Assembly (NCBI GenBank): GCA_019323235.1
Contig: JAHWHN010000027.1
Span: forward strand, 1-24,840
Direction: 5' to 3'
Length of the DNA: 24,840 nt
Source of the DNA: Candidatus Woesearchaeota archaeon
GTDB lineage: Archaea > Nanobdellota > Nanobdellia > Woesearchaeales > JABIAG01
This document shows, in pieces, positions 15,031-21,919 of the stretch (its first letter is position 1; every line of letters starts with the position of its first letter). A program made the translations under genes and the position numbers. The notes below the pieces were generated by a model that saw only the letters and a program-made list of their open reading frames with translations, made no database searches and had not been told where the DNA came from.

Positions 15031-15111
15031 AGGCTTGACTGAAAGGAAACCTCTTTCGGAAGCTACAAACGAAACTGTAGGGATGAAAGTATTTCAAGAA
15101 ATGTTGAAATA
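14999..15111 (+). repeat. 31-bp exact direct repeat at the gene end (14999-15029 and 15081-15111)
   Basis: The bases from GGATGAAAG to GTTGAAATA at 14999-15029 recur without mismatch at 15081-15111, 82 bases later. The first copy encodes the last residues RMKVFQEMLK of the HTH protein. The second lies outside the gene and is followed by AATT, so it would again make an in-frame stop. The 51 bases between the copies differ in composition and fold into hairpins. The pair may come from a tandem duplication with later replacement, insertion of a small element, or acquisition of a gene-end copy. Confidence 0.85.
15030..15080 (+). ncRNA. Structured 51-nt insert between the repeats
   Basis: GCTT (15033-15036) and GAAAG (15041-15045) pair with CTTTC (15053-15057) and AAGC (15060-15063). 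This stem is followed directly by TACA (15064-15067) with TGTA (15076-15079). GAGG (15030-15033) can alternatively pair with CCTC (15050-15053). The layout GGAAGC-hairpin-GGGATG is reminiscent of the 3' end of IS200/IS605-type omega RNAs as I remember them, but no TnpB gene or partner end is visible. The call is a structured RNA or element candidate only. Confidence 0.35.
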
Positions 15112-15115
15112 ATTA

Positions 15116-15769
15116 TTAATATAAAAAATTAGAATTATATTTAGAAGGAGCCCCATCAATGCCATAATCCCAAGTTAACTTCCTTCTTAATTTTTTTAAA
15201 GCTGTTTTTCTTGTAAAGTAAAGACTTGCTAAAGTTTCATTTTTCCCTTTTTGAATATCTTTCATGTCTTTTTTATTTTTACCAAATATCCCATAATTAT
15301 CAAGAATAATTTCCATCTCTTTATCATTTAATAAATCAGAATTTAATAAATCAATTAAAGCATCTAAAGCAAGATAATAATTATCATTATATTCGAAATA
15401 AATTTTTTTGACATTTCTATTTTTTCTTAAAGCATATTCTTCAATGTCTTCTTCAAAATTAATTTGTTGTCTTAAGAGATAGTAACTATTATTAGGAATT
15501 TCCATGTTTTCAAAAAAAAGATTTGGTACTACACCTCTTTGTTCTTTTCTAAAGGCCACATAATCAGACATTGATTCAAATCCCTTTCTTCTTGCCATTT
15601 CAGTACTATATTCATGAGATGAACTAAAACCACGCTTCATTACAGAAATATAATTTTGACAAGATTTCATATCAATGTCAAAAATTCTTGAAAAGATTTT
15701 AGCTTGAGCACTAGCTTTAATTTCAGGATTATACATTTCTCTTATTACTTTCTCTTTCAGAGATGTCAT
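15116..15769 (-). CDS. Hypothetical protein with sigma-region-4-like carboxy terminus
   Basis: A 217-residue basic, helical protein with no close family recognised. Its last quarter reads LLNDKEMEIILDNYGIFG (146-163) then NETLASLYFTRKTALKKLRRKL (177-198). This follows the pattern of sigma-70 region 4 (L-x-x-x-E-x-x-I-x-x-x-Y-G, then a T-L helix-turn-helix ending A-L-x-K-L-R). The amino half has TEMARRKGFESMSDYVAFRKEQRG (56-79), like the short RKxGFxSxxDY motifs I recall in DPANN and phage-like proteins. A DNA-binding role is plausible. It is divergent from the JAMM gene, and one TATA-like element lies between them. Its 3' end abuts the repeat at 15081-15111. Confidence 0.62.
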   Translation of the reverse strand: MTSLKEKVIREMYNPEIKASAQAKIFSRIFDIDMKSCQNYISVMKRGFSSSHEYSTEMARRKGFESMSDYVAFRKEQRGVVPNLFFENMEIPNNSYYLLRQQINFEEDIEEYALRKNRNVKKIYFEYNDNYYLALDALIDLLNSDLLNDKEMEIILDNYGIFGKNKKDMKDIQKGKNETLASLYFTRKTALKKLRRKLTWDYGIDGAPSKYNSNFLY

Positions 15770-15789
15770 TTTATTAAGAAAAGGAAATG

Positions 15790-15799
15790 TTTTTATAAA
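15790..15799. promoter_or_regulatory. Shared, nearly symmetric TATA element between divergent genes
   Basis: TTTTTATAAA reads as a TATA-like box on both strands (TTTATAAAAA on the other). Its centre lies about 26 bases before the minus-strand ATG at 15769 and about 32 before the plus-strand ATG at 15827. No second convincing TATA box was seen in the 57-base interval, so both genes may use this one. Confidence 0.5.
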
Positions 15800-15826
15800 G
15801 ATAATTCTTAATTTTAACTAATTAAA

Positions 15827-16396
15827 ATGAAATTAAGTAAAGAAGAACGAGAAATTATAAGAGAAGCTGAAGAAGAAACAGAGCATGAAGAATTGTTTAG
15901 TCATGATAGGCATAAGAAGTATTTATTCCATGCTTTAGCTATTTTTATATTAATTATAGCTGTAGCTTATTTTACACTAAGTATGCCGACTTTTTCTAAT
16001 TTTTTAGGTATTATTGAATCTCAAAATACTATGGATAATGTTTTTCATGAAGGAATTTATACTATCGTTATATCTCAGAATATTGTAAACTATTTGCAAG
16101 ACAGTTATGATAAACAAGCAGATCATGAATCAATTTATTGTTTAAAAGGAAATGTTAATGGTAGTTTTTATAATATTACTTCATTATATCAACCAGAAGT
16201 GTATTCTAAAACTTATACTAATGTCAGATTTGAGTCATGTAGTGATGATACTTTAATAATCTTACACACTCACCCAATTAGAGAGTGTTTGCCTTCTAAG
16301 ACTGATTTAAATACTTTAAGGAATTTTCAAGAGAAAAATCCCAATACAATCATGGCAGTTATGTGTGATGAGAATAGGATTAATTTTATTCCATAA
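15827..16396 (+). CDS. Membrane-anchored JAMM/MPN metallopeptidase-like protein
   Basis: A 189-residue protein with a charged amino-terminal tail, one membrane segment (about 33-53, YLFHALAIFILIIAVAYFTL), and a soluble domain carrying the JAMM zinc signature. H147-T-H149-P is followed by seven residues from P150, then S157-K-T-D160, the H-x-H-x7-S-x-x-D pattern. The upstream acid is probably E101 in HESIYCLKG. JAMM domains remove ubiquitin-like proteins or cleave peptide or isopeptide bonds; no ubiquitin-like or E1/E2-like gene is visible nearby. With charged residues before the segment, the catalytic domain could face either side; topology is unsettled. It is divergent from the gene at 15116 and upstream of the helicase. 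Confidence 0.82.
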   Translation: MKLSKEEREIIREAEEETEHEELFSHDRHKKYLFHALAIFILIIAVAYFTLSMPTFSNFLGIIESQNTMDNVFHEGIYTIVISQNIVNYLQDSYDKQADHESIYCLKGNVNGSFYNITSLYQPEVYSKTYTNVRFESCSDDTLIILHTHPIRECLPSKTDLNTLRNFQEKNPNTIMAVMCDENRINFIP

Positions 16397-16451
16397 TTTA
16401 TGTATTTCAAACATGACAAAATTATTAAATGATTGCTAAATTCTTAATATT

Positions 16452-18548
16452 ATGGGACATAATCTAGATTATATTTTCGTACTTAGATCTTTAAGAGACA
16501 TTGGATTCGGAGTTGGAAAGAAGCTCTTAATAGATTTTGTTCAAGGTAATGAAAATAATGATTCTATTCAAAAAAATAAGCTATATGAAAGAGATACTTT
16601 TGGATGTTTAGCTTATTCTAAGGAAGAAATTGAAGATATGATTGAAGAATTAATTAATCATAATTTAATTCAAATGGTTTCAATTAAAGGTAATCAATTC
16701 TGGAAAGTAATGGAGTTAACAGAATCTGGAATAAAAGAGATTTTTGAACCTAAATTAAATGAAAAGAAGATGTCTTTTGAAAATGCAGATGTTTCTACTG
16801 AAATTTCAAAAGAAGAAAAAGCTTTATTCGAAGTTTTGAAGGATTTTATTGGAATTTATAATGATGAACAAAAGAAAACTATTATTAGTAATAAAGAAAA
16901 AGTCCTTTGTATTGCAGGAGCAGGTTCTGGTAAGACTACTGTTTTAACTAAAAGAATTGAGTTTTTAGTTAAGTATAGATCTGTAAATCCAAAAAAGATT
17001 TTAGCTATTACATTTACTAGAAAAGCCCGTCAAGAAATGATTGACAGAATGCCAGGTTTGATTGAATTGGGAGTTAAGGTTGAAACTTTTAATTCTTTTT
17101 GTGAAAAAATTCTTAGAAAATATAATAATTTGATTTACTCAGGAAATGTTAGAGTTATTACATATAAAGATAAAATAATAATGGTTAGAAGGGCTTTAGA
17201 TGAACTTGGAATTAATATGAGAGAAGCCATCAATACATATTTTACTTATTCTCAACAAAAAGGTAAAACTGATGAACAACTAGCTAATATTTTTATGAAT
17301 GATTGTTTTTTCATAAGAGATTATTTTAAATTCAAGAATCATCTTCCAAGAAAAGAAGATTTCAAATCTAAAACAATTTCAGAAGGAAAGGCTGCGAATT
17401 TAGTTTATGAAGTTTGTAATTTTATTGAGAAATTCATGAGTGATAATGGTTTAAGAGATTTTGCTGATCAATTAATTGATACAATTAATTTATTTACTAT
17501 AACTAATGAATTAATGCCAGTTTTTGAGCATATTTTGGTAGATGAGTATCAAGATGTAAACTCTACTCAAATTAAATTACTTGATTTATTAAATCCTAAG
17601 AACTTATTTTGTGTTGGAGACCCTCGTCAATCAATTTATGGATGGAGGGGTTCTGATATTAAGTATATTTTAAATTTTAAAGAAAAATTTCCAGATTGTG
17701 AGATTATTAATTTAAAGAAAAATTATAGGTCTACTAAAGCAATTGTTGATTTAATTAATAAGTGTATTTCTAAAATGAACTTGCCTGATTTAGAGTCTTG
17801 TCATGAAGGAAGTAAAGATATTAAGTTATTAAGATTTGAAAATGAAAGTTCTGAGTTTGAATTTGTTATTCAAATGATTTTACAATCTAAAATTAAAAGA
17901 AATGAAATTTTTGTATTAGCTAGAACTAATAGACAATTAAAAGAATTATCAGATAAGTTTAAACAACGTGATATAAAACATGTTGTAAGAAGTGATGAGA
18001 TTAAGAAGACTGTTGAAGCCAGAGAGAATGATATTACTCTTGCAACAGTACATGCAATTAAGGGATTAGAGGCAGAAATGGTTTTTTTAATTGGAGCTAA
18101 CAATGCTAATTTTCCATGTAAGGGTTCTGAACATCCAGTTGTTGAGATGGTTAAGGTTGAAGAATATAATAAGTTAGAAGAAGAAAGAAGATTATTTTAT
18201 GTAGCTATGAGTAGGGCTAAAAGTCATTTGTTCATTAGCTATACAGGCAAGAAACCAACTAATTTTATGTCCTCAGATATGATTAATATGATTGAAGGAG
18301 GTAAGGAAAATTCTGGGTTTAAAGAACAAAGTTCTAGTAATGATGTAACATCTAAACTAAGAGAGTGGAGAAGATTAAAGAGTAAAGACATGGGAGTTCC
18401 TGCTTTTATGATAATTAATGACCTTACTATGATGGATTTAGTTAATAAGATGCCAACTACCAGATTAGAATTAAATTATATTAAAGGTTTAGGACCAACT
18501 AAGATTATGAGATGGGGAGATGAAATTTTAGATGTTTTACAAAGTTAA
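16452..18548 (+). CDS. SF1 UvrD/Rep-type DNA helicase with RQC and HRDC domains
   Basis: A 698-residue helicase. Residues about 10-97 match the RecQ carboxy-terminal (RQC) winged helix: FGVGKKLLIDFVQGN, DTFGCLAYSKEEIEDMIEELI and MELTESGIKEI. Then comes a complete SF1A motor: Q motif NDEQKKTI (137-144), Walker A AGAGSGKTT (155-163), AITFTRKARQEM (Ia), VDEYQDVN (II), VGDPRQSIYGWRG (III), LKKNYRST (IV), TVHAIKGLEAEMVFLIG (V) and RRLFYVAMSRAK (VI). The last ~65 residues, from SKLREWRRLKSKDMGVPAFM to the end, form an HRDC domain. It should unwind DNA 3' to 5' in repair or replication restart. RQC and HRDC usually belong to RecQ (SF2), so their joining to UvrD is the notable point. Confidence 0.92.
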   Translation: MGHNLDYIFVLRSLRDIGFGVGKKLLIDFVQGNENNDSIQKNKLYERDTFGCLAYSKEEIEDMIEELINHNLIQMVSIKGNQFWKVMELTESGIKEIFEPKLNEKKMSFENADVSTEISKEEKALFEVLKDFIGIYNDEQKKTIISNKEKVLCIAGAGSGKTTVLTKRIEFLVKYRSVNPKKILAITFTRKARQEMIDRMPGLIELGVKVETFNSFCEKILRKYNNLIYSGNVRVITYKDKIIMVRRALDELGINMREAINTYFTYSQQKGKTDEQLANIFMNDCFFIRDYFKFKNHLPRKEDFKSKTISEGKAANLVYEVCNFIEKFMSDNGLRDFADQLIDTINLFTITNELMPVFEHILVDEYQDVNSTQIKLLDLLNPKNLFCVGDPRQSIYGWRGSDIKYILNFKEKFPDCEIINLKKNYRSTKAIVDLINKCISKMNLPDLESCHEGSKDIKLLRFENESSEFEFVIQMILQSKIKRNEIFVLARTNRQLKELSDKFKQRDIKHVVRSDEIKKTVEARENDITLATVHAIKGLEAEMVFLIGANNANFPCKGSEHPVVEMVKVEEYNKLEEERRLFYVAMSRAKSHLFISYTGKKPTNFMSSDMINMIEGGKENSGFKEQSSSNDVTSKLREWRRLKSKDMGVPAFMIINDLTMMDLVNKMPTTRLELNYIKGLGPTKIMRWGDEILDVLQS

Positions 18549-18625
18549 AGTTGTTTAGATTAATACACTCGAAAATTAAAAACTTTCGGGCATAATTTTT
18601 GATGTTCAAAAATAATATACAAAAA

Positions 18626-18633
18626 TTTATATA
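18626..18633 (+). promoter_or_regulatory. TATA box of the small acidic gene
   Basis: TTTATATA centred about 27 bases before the ATG at 18657. It gives a leaderless transcript and supports this short frame as a real gene. Confidence 0.55.
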
Positions 18634-18656
18634 CTAAAAAAAATTATTTTAATAAA

Positions 18657-18827
18657 ATGGATTTTACAAAAGACGAAATTACTTTTTTGAGAGAATTAGT
18701 TGAAAGAGAGATAGATAAATTTAGAAAAGAAGGCGCTACAATTATTGACGTATCTCCACAATTACTTGCTTTAGAAGAAAGATATGAAGATTTTATGGAA
18801 GATTTAATTGAAAAGTTAACAGAATAA
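18657..18827 (+). CDS. Small acidic helical protein
   Basis: A 56-residue frame starting MDFTKDEITFLRELVEREI, continuing GATIIDVSPQLLALEERYEDF and ending EDLIEKLTE. It is acidic, almost wholly helical and free of cysteine; two helices may pair. A TATA box at the leaderless distance, normal codon use and an end exactly abutting the porB stop all argue that it is real. Function unknown. It has its own promoter after the helicase gene, so it is probably not in that operon. Confidence 0.7.
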   Translation: MDFTKDEITFLRELVEREIDKFRKEGATIIDVSPQLLALEERYEDFMEDLIEKLTE

Positions 18828-19682
18828 TTATTTTGATCTTTTTAATAAATCATTCCAGTCTCTATCAATTTTATTTTGAATTTCTTTTATTTGTTCTTTA
18901 GTTAAATTTGAAAATCTTTTTTGAATTTTTAAGAATTCTTCAACAGGTAATTTTTTTTCAGGAATGTTTAATTTGAATTTGCCATTTTCAATTTCATAAA
19001 CTGGCCAGAAACAAGTATCTACAGCCTTTACACTTATGTTTCTTAATTCTCTCATATCGAATTTCCAAAAATCAATACAAGGAGAAATTACATTAATGAA
19101 AGCTGGTCCTTTTATTTCAAATGCTTTCTTAGCTTTTTCTTTTAAATCATTTAAGTCTGCAATAGATGCTTGAGCAATATAAGGAATGTTGTGTCCTTCA
19201 ATTATTTTCATAATATCTTTTCTAAAAGTTACTTTTCCACCTGGTGTTGTAGATGTTTTAGAACCATATGGTGTTGAAGAACTTCTTTGTCCACCAGTAT
19301 TCATATATGCTCCATTATCCATACATACATATACAAAATCATGTCCTCTTTCTAATGCTCCAGATAAAGCTTGAAGACCAATATCATAAGTCCCTCCATC
19401 TCCCGCAATAACTAACAATTTAATATCATCTTCTAATTTTCCTTTTCTCTTTAAAACATTATATGCTGCTTCAATTCCAGAAATTGTTGCTGCAGTATTT
19501 GCAAATGCAGAATGTATTACTGGAACACCCCAAGCAGAATTTGATTTTTTTGTAGAAGATACTTGTAAACATCCTGTTGCTAATGATACAATTACTTTAT
19601 CACATACATCTAAAAAAGTTCTAGCTATAATTGGTTCAATACAACCTGTACAAGTGTTATCACATTTTGCATCGAAACTCAT
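18828..19682 (-). CDS. porB: Pyruvate:ferredoxin oxidoreductase beta subunit (TPP-binding)
   Basis: A 284-residue TPP-binding subunit of 2-ketoacid:ferredoxin oxidoreductase, which converts pyruvate plus CoA to acetyl-CoA, CO2 and reduced ferredoxin. Cluster cysteines are C11-x-x-C14 (TCTGC), C38 (ATGCLQ) and a later one in NVISPCIDFW, where many PorB proteins have PCPTGW. The TPP motif runs from LLVIAGDGGTYDIGLQALSGALERG to FVYVCMDNGAYMNTGGQRS. Full length for PorB. It overlaps the end of porA by four bases (ATGA), with GAGGT in the last porA codons as ribosome binding site. Pyruvate is the likeliest substrate, but another 2-oxoacid is possible. Confidence 0.93.
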   Translation of the reverse strand: MSFDAKCDNTCTGCIEPIIARTFLDVCDKVIVSLATGCLQVSSTKKSNSAWGVPVIHSAFANTAATISGIEAAYNVLKRKGKLEDDIKLLVIAGDGGTYDIGLQALSGALERGHDFVYVCMDNGAYMNTGGQRSSSTPYGSKTSTTPGGKVTFRKDIMKIIEGHNIPYIAQASIADLNDLKEKAKKAFEIKGPAFINVISPCIDFWKFDMRELRNISVKAVDTCFWPVYEIENGKFKLNIPEKKLPVEEFLKIQKRFSNLTKEQIKEIQNKIDRDWNDLLKRSK

Positions 19683-20821
19683 TTTAGTAACCTCGCAACA
19701 TTATCATAATCTTTTTGTTCCATTTTTTTAAATACTTCTATTATGTCTTCTTTTTTGATTTCTCTTCCACCTAAACCAAATACATATGATTGTATACTTC
19801 CAATAAAACAATTTTTAACATCTTCATATAATGGAGCTTTTGAACCTAGTGAAATTGATCTATCTAAAACAGCTATTCCTTTTGCATTCTTCAATGCATC
19901 TTCTACTTCTTTAAATGGAAATGGTCTGTATAATCTAATTTTTAGACAACCTGCTTTAAATCCTTCTTTTCTTAATTCATCAACAACATCTTTAACTAAT
20001 CCAGAAACTGAACTCATACAAACTATAATATAATCAGCATATCTTGTTTTATAATGAGAAACTGCTGGATAATATAGTTCAAATTTATTTTTGTAATTTT
20101 GTGAAATTTTAGAATATTGATCTAATGCATTTTTCATAGCTATTTGTTGTTCTTCTTTTTGTTCAAAGAAAGAATCAGGCATTGCAAATTCTCCAAAAGT
20201 CTTTGGTTTTTTGAAATCAAGTAAAGTTTCTTTTGGTTTGTATTCATTAATGAATTTTTTAATTCCCTCACCACTTGTTAATTCAACTGGTTCTAAAGTG
20301 TGAGTTGTGATAAAAGCATCCTGACAAATCATAACTGGAAGTCTTACTTGTTCTGCTAATCTTAATCCAATGAAAGTTAAATCATAAACTTCTTGAGCTT
20401 TTTCACAATAAATTTGAATCCATCCTTGGTCTCTTGCAGCCATTGAATCTGAATGGTCACAATGAATATTTAATGGAGCAGAAACAGCTCTGTTTCCAAT
20501 AAACATTAAGATAGGTAATCTTAAACCAGAAGCAATACTTAATACTTCAAACATATACATTAAACCTTGAGATGCAGTTGCAGTAACAGTTCTTACACCC
20601 ATTGCTGAAGCTCCAACACATGCAGATAAAGCAGAATGTTCAGATTCAACAGTAATTAATTCTCCAGTAACTTCTCCTTTTTCTAAAAATTGAGAATATT
20701 TTTCAGGAACTTTTGTTGTTGGTGTAATTGGATAAGCAGCAACTACTTCTGGGTCTATTACTTTTAATGCCTCAGCCGCAGCTTCCATTCCATTCATTGC
20801 TCTTTTAGTTACTTTCTTCAT
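19679..20821 (-). CDS. porA: Pyruvate:ferredoxin oxidoreductase alpha subunit
   Basis: A 380-residue alpha subunit carrying the pyrimidine-binding and transketolase C-like domains. Evidence: MNGMEAAAEALKVIDPEVVAAYPITPTTKVPEKY near the start (in outline), the strand VESEHSALSACVGASAMGVRTVTATASQGLMYM, FIGNRAVSAPLNIHCDHSD, and IRLYRPFPFKEVEDAL with VLDRSISLGSKAPLY in the second domain. The ATG at 20821 is chosen because it opens the conserved MKKVTKRAMNG and has AGGT eight bases upstream. A TTG 18 bases earlier is less likely. It overlaps porG by 17 bases and porB by four, a tightly coupled operon. Confidence 0.94.
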   Translation of the reverse strand: MKKVTKRAMNGMEAAAEALKVIDPEVVAAYPITPTTKVPEKYSQFLEKGEVTGELITVESEHSALSACVGASAMGVRTVTATASQGLMYMFEVLSIASGLRLPILMFIGNRAVSAPLNIHCDHSDSMAARDQGWIQIYCEKAQEVYDLTFIGLRLAEQVRLPVMICQDAFITTHTLEPVELTSGEGIKKFINEYKPKETLLDFKKPKTFGEFAMPDSFFEQKEEQQIAMKNALDQYSKISQNYKNKFELYYPAVSHYKTRYADYIIVCMSSVSGLVKDVVDELRKEGFKAGCLKIRLYRPFPFKEVEDALKNAKGIAVLDRSISLGSKAPLYEDVKNCFIGSIQSYVFGLGGREIKKEDIIEVFKKMEQKDYDNVARLLK

Positions 20822-21311
20822 ATTTATAACCTGCTTCAAAACATTTCAAGTTTAAGTTTAAAAATTCTGGTTTTGTTTTTTCTTTAATTGCTTTAACTAA
20901 AGATTCTTTTTTCAAAATTTTTGTTTTATTAATTAGTATTCCCAACATAAACATATTATTTTTATTAGAACCATTTTCTAAAGATATTTTATCAGCATCA
21001 ACTGAAAAATATTTTTCATGTTTTTTCTTTGAGTTTAAAATTAACACTCCACCTTTTTTTAATTCAGAATCTATTCTTTCTATTCTTTCAGATAATACTA
21101 AGATACAATCTGCCATTTTAATTGGAGATCTATCTCTTATTAAAGAATCATCCATTTTAAAAAAAGCACTAATAGGAGTTCCTGTTCTTTCTGGGCCAAA
21201 TTCGGGATACGCTAAAAAATACTTATCTTCATAATTTGCAGCAACCGCCAAGATTTCAATTGCTGTTTTAGCTCCTTGACCACCTAATCCTTTGACAATA
21301 AGCTTAAACAT
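20805..21311 (-). CDS. porG: Pyruvate:ferredoxin oxidoreductase gamma subunit
   Basis: A 168-residue gamma subunit. FKLIVKGLGGQGAKTAIEILA opens with the GxGGQG turn of this family. Next come FLAYPEFGPERTGTPISAFFKMDD, IRDRSPIKMADCILVLSE, and a helical end (FLNLNLKCFEAGYKYEESN). It likely forms the CoA-binding domain of the complex. It is the first gene of porGAB, with a TATA-like GATTTAAATAG centred 27 bases upstream, so translation should be leaderless. The ferredoxin-like delta subunit (PorD) that usually lies between porG and porA in archaea is missing here. Confidence 0.92.
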   Translation of the reverse strand: MFKLIVKGLGGQGAKTAIEILAVAANYEDKYFLAYPEFGPERTGTPISAFFKMDDSLIRDRSPIKMADCILVLSERIERIDSELKKGGVLILNSKKKHEKYFSVDADKISLENGSNKNNMFMLGILINKTKILKKESLVKAIKEKTKPEFLNLNLKCFEAGYKYEESN

Positions 21312-21353
21312 TAGTTAAAATGATATTTAAGTCTATTTAAATCTTTTGGGTTT

Positions 21354-21851
21354 TTACTGTGAAGTCCTTAAAGATGGTAAAAAACTTAGTCCAGGAACGT
21401 CTTTATTTAATAATTTGTATGCCTTATTTAATTTTTTAACAGAGTATTTAATTAATTTATCTGATGTACTCATCACATAATTTTCATAACCTAATATGTC
21501 TAAATAAACTCTTAATTTATCATCCAATCTTTTTGATTGATTTTCATCAAGATTCACTTTTGTAATTTTAATATAATTTGGATCATTACAAAAAGGAAGT
21601 ATTGAAACTTCTTCACAAACCATTTCATCCAATTTTTTTCCACTAGATTTAATTCTAATTGTAGGTTTAGAAGTATTTGGTTCAAGATATGGTTTTACAA
21701 ATAAGAGTACTTTATTATTAGATGAGAAATAATCTAATTCTAAATATCCTTCTTTAATATTAAAGCCATCATCTACTTTAGACATTACTGCTTTTTTTGA
21801 ATTTAAAGTTGGTAATCTATTTAATCTTCTTAGAACTTCTTGTCCTTCCAC
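21354..21851 (-). CDS. Hypothetical protein
   Basis: An unrecognised 165-residue protein. It starts at a GTG (MEGQEVLRRLNRLP); the next in-frame ATG would lose about 22 residues. The middle is beta-rich (GYLELDYFSSNNKVLLFVKPYLE, TIRIKSSGKKLDEM), and the end is helical (KLIKYSVKKLNKAYKLL). There are two cysteines, C79 and C88, too far from other ligands for a clear metal site. It lies between polB and porG in the same direction, about 70 bases after polB and 42 before the porG start. It has a candidate T-rich/TTTAAA promoter upstream. No function is inferred. Confidence 0.65.
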   Translation of the reverse strand: MEGQEVLRRLNRLPTLNSKKAVMSKVDDGFNIKEGYLELDYFSSNNKVLLFVKPYLEPNTSKPTIRIKSSGKKLDEMVCEEVSILPFCNDPNYIKITKVNLDENQSKRLDDKLRVYLDILGYENYVMSTSDKLIKYSVKKLNKAYKLLNKDVPGLSFLPSLRTSQ

Positions 21852-21919
21852 AATATCACATCCAAATTAAAACTGAAATCTACCATTTAAAAAGTTTTGG
21901 ATTTTGATTTTTTAAAATT

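Noticed and set aside
14990..15042. C/D box sRNA (ATGATGA at 14990-14996, CTGA at 15039-15042)
   Set aside because: The C-like box lies inside the HTH coding sequence, and no convincing C'/D' boxes or terminal stem were found.
14999..15111. CRISPR array with GATGAAAG-ending repeat
   Set aside because: Only two copies, one inside a coding gene, with a structured spacer and no cas genes.
17870..18103. Minus-strand open frame opposite the helicase
   Set aside because: Antisense to the helicase between motifs IV and V; composition is that of a shadow frame.
18560..18600. Hairpin terminator after the helicase (CGAAA...TTTCG)
   Set aside because: Only a 5-bp stem with a 9-nt A-rich loop; too weak to call.
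19186..20033. Plus-strand open frames opposite porB and porA (19186-19374, 19743-20033)
   Set aside because: Both are antisense to strongly conserved Por sequence and have no supporting signals.
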